Shown here: one piece after another, positions 62,971-64,000 of the stretch
Layout of the letters: every line of letters starts with the position of its first letter
Numbering within the stretch: position 1 is the stretch's first letter
DNA from: Terriglobales bacterium
GTDB taxonomy: Bacteria > Acidobacteriota > Terriglobia > Terriglobales > Acidobacteriaceae
Assembly: GCA_035561515.1 (NCBI GenBank)
Contig: DATMXP010000039.1
Coordinates: 62,001-126,000, forward strand
Direction of reading: 5' to 3'
DNA: 64,000 nt
Position numbers and translations under genes: made by a program
The notes under the pieces: generated by a model
The model's input: only the letters and a program-made list of their open reading frames with translations
What the model was told of the DNA's origin: nothing
The model's database searches: none

Positions 62971-62986
62971 TGTGACCGCAATCACA
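62971..62986. promoter_or_regulatory. CRP-type operator, perfect consensus
   Basis: TGTGACCGCAATCACA is a perfect TGTGA-N6-TCACA site, extended to CCTGTGA...TCACAGG. Its centre is about 44 bp before the ATG at 63024; CAATAT at 63011-63016 could be the -10 of a near-leaderless transcript. Confidence 0.7.
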
Positions 62987-63023
62987 GGCATAATGTTCGT
63001 AGGGATACGACAATATCCCCAGG

Positions 63024-63431
63024 ATGAAACGCTTCGCTACAAGACTGCTGGGATTGCTTCTGGTGCTTTCCGTAACTGGGTGGACCCAGACGGTTTGTCC
63101 CATGATGCTGTTCCCGCCGGCAGCGAAAGGCGAGGCGCGACACGTTCCGGCAGCAAAGAGCACTGGACATGAGTGTTGTCACGGTGCGAAGTCGACTACG
63201 GACACCGAATCCGCAAAGATGTCAGCGTGTGCTCCGGGCATGGACTGCTGCTCGATCGAGCGTCAACCCGCGAGTTCTCCAAAAGCACCAAGTGCAGCGC
63301 CCCTATTGGCAGTTTTAGGTCGCCTCGATATCCCCCCGCATCAGAGCGACCAGGGTCCCTTGCTTGTGCAGGATCAAAGCGAAGGCGCGCTTCGCCATGT
63401 TCTTGTGCTGAAAGAAGACCTTCGAATCTAG
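63024..63431 (+). CDS. Small exported Cys-containing protein of unknown function
   Basis: The 135-residue protein has a signal peptide (MKRFATRLLGLLLVLSVTGW) and a mature part with six cysteines in two patches (HECCHGAKS and SACAPGMDCCS), then a Pro/Ala-rich stretch. No family is recognised. Paired Cys with His suggests metal binding in the periplasm. It is preceded by a perfect CRP-type operator and followed by a second Cys-rich gene 76 bp away. Confidence 0.7.
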   Translation: MKRFATRLLGLLLVLSVTGWTQTVCPMMLFPPAAKGEARHVPAAKSTGHECCHGAKSTTDTESAKMSACAPGMDCCSIERQPASSPKAPSAAPLLAVLGRLDIPPHQSDQGPLLVQDQSEGALRHVLVLKEDLRI

Positions 63432-63507
63432 TCTCGTTTCCTTCCTGCGAAAGCTTACAGATACGAAGTGAACCGTTCTAAGAGACAGAAAAGGAAATGA
63501 GGAAATC

Positions 63508-63855
63508 ATGAAATCTAAAATTCAAGTTCTAATCGTTACGCTTGTTTTCGCCATCACCATGTGGGCGCAGAATGCCGCTCCCACTGCACCAGCCGACCAT
63601 TCGCAACATCAGGCGAAGGCCTCGTGCTGTAAGGACGGCGCCTCTTGTTGCAAGGAAGGCGCTTCGTGCTGCGGAAAAGAGTCTGCTGAGGGATGCTGCA
63701 AGGACGGCAAGTGCTCGAAGGAAGGCGCTGCCAACATGAGTTGCTGCAAAGGCGGAGCGAAATCCTGTGCCAAGATGGCAAAAGCCGACAGCAAAGACGC
63801 GAAGGGCTGCTGTGGTGGCAAGATGTGCCAGCGCAACAAACCCGCGAAGAGCTAA
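63508..63855 (+). CDS. Exported metallothionein-like Cys-rich protein
   Basis: The 115-residue protein has a signal peptide (KIQVLIVTLVFAITMWA) and a mature part with 15 cysteines, mostly Cys-Cys pairs in a short repeated pattern (ASCCKDG, ASCCKEG, ASCCGKE, EGCCKDG, MSCCKGG, KGCCGGKMC), and a few His. It probably binds thiophilic metals such as copper or zinc in the periplasm, or buffers nitrosative stress by thiols. GAGGAAATC precedes the ATG. No family name is assigned. Confidence 0.75.
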   Translation: MKSKIQVLIVTLVFAITMWAQNAAPTAPADHSQHQAKASCCKDGASCCKEGASCCGKESAEGCCKDGKCSKEGAANMSCCKGGAKSCAKMAKADSKDAKGCCGGKMCQRNKPAKS

Positions 63856-63873
63856 CTTTGCGCAATTTGGACG

Positions 63874-63904
63874 AGGCCTCGGAGCAGATCCGGGGCCTTT
63901 TTCT
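63874..63904 (+). terminator. Terminator after the Cys-rich gene
   Basis: A ten-pair stem (63874-63883 with 63889-63898, one G-T pair) with a GCAGA loop, followed by TTTTTCTTT. Confidence 0.85.
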
Positions 63905-63945
63905 TTCCGTTGCTGCTATATAGTAAGTAGCGAGTGGGGGAACGT

Positions 63946-64000
63946 ATGAGTCATCAGGTCACCATGGTCCGCGAGTGGGATGCCGACCAGTTCCATGCCA
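63946..64000 (+). CDS. Start of a truncated gene at the window edge
   Basis: An ATG at 63946 follows GTGGGGGAACGT and opens 18 codons (MSHQVTMVREWDADQFHA) to the end of the window. The product cannot be identified from this fragment. Confidence 0.45.
   Translation, partial: MSHQVTMVREWDADQFHA

Overview
The window looks like a chromosomal segment from a Gram-negative Acidobacteriota (Terriglobia/Koribacter-like) bacterium. The clues are outer-membrane biogenesis genes (BamA/TamA-type, SurA-like, TamB), a futalosine-type menaquinone pathway (mqnA, mqnC, mqnD), a DUF1501/DUF1800 pair, long multiheme cytochromes and a GC-rich, densely coding layout. The assignment is inferred from gene content only. 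No rRNA, tRNA, CRISPR array or insertion sequence was recognised.

Layout. 0-4.3 kb: AhpD-like protein, PLP decarboxylase, pepA, smpB. 4.4-7.9 kb: a secretin with a C-terminal cohesin-like domain plus two pseudopilins. 8-11.4 kb: MFS transporter, an anchored Pro/Gln-rich protein, a ThiF-type E1 enzyme. 11.4-19.7 kb: BamA/TamA, SurA-like, TamB and a Rieske ferredoxin. 19.7-25.1 kb: DUF1501/DUF1800, an HD-GYP protein, a HAD hydrolase. 25.2-43.0 kb: housekeeping genes including an M49-like peptidase broken by an in-frame TGA, mqnD, bioY preceded by a previously too-short 58-residue membrane protein, an M24 peptidase, an SDR, a solute-binding lipoprotein, a GT2 enzyme, a Rnk-like factor, mqnC, a DedA protein, mqnA, dprA and topA.

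43.5-64 kb is a co-directional (+ strand) respiratory island and the most interesting part. It starts with two CRP-family proteins, one lacking its DNA-binding domain. Next come a tetraheme cytochrome, a decaheme MtrA/DmsE-type cytochrome followed by an MtrB/PioB-like outer-membrane barrel, an 11-heme cytochrome fused to a cytochrome b domain, a 19-heme cytochrome, a cytochrome b561-like protein and a 7-heme NapC/NrfH-like protein: 51 predicted c-type hemes and no recognisable terminal reductase. It continues with an AhbD/NirJ-type radical SAM enzyme, a third CRP-family regulator, the RIC iron-sulfur repair protein, NnrS, a quinol-dependent nitric oxide reductase and two Cys-rich secreted proteins.

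The two halves of the island seem to be wired together by regulation. Eleven exact GTGA-N6-TCAC palindromes, plus one near match, lie in the intergenic regions in front of nearly every transcription unit of the island. Both intact CRP-family proteins carry the R-E-x3-R recognition helix expected to read GTGA half-sites. My working model is a menaquinol-fed electron conduit across the envelope, co-regulated with nitric oxide detoxification.
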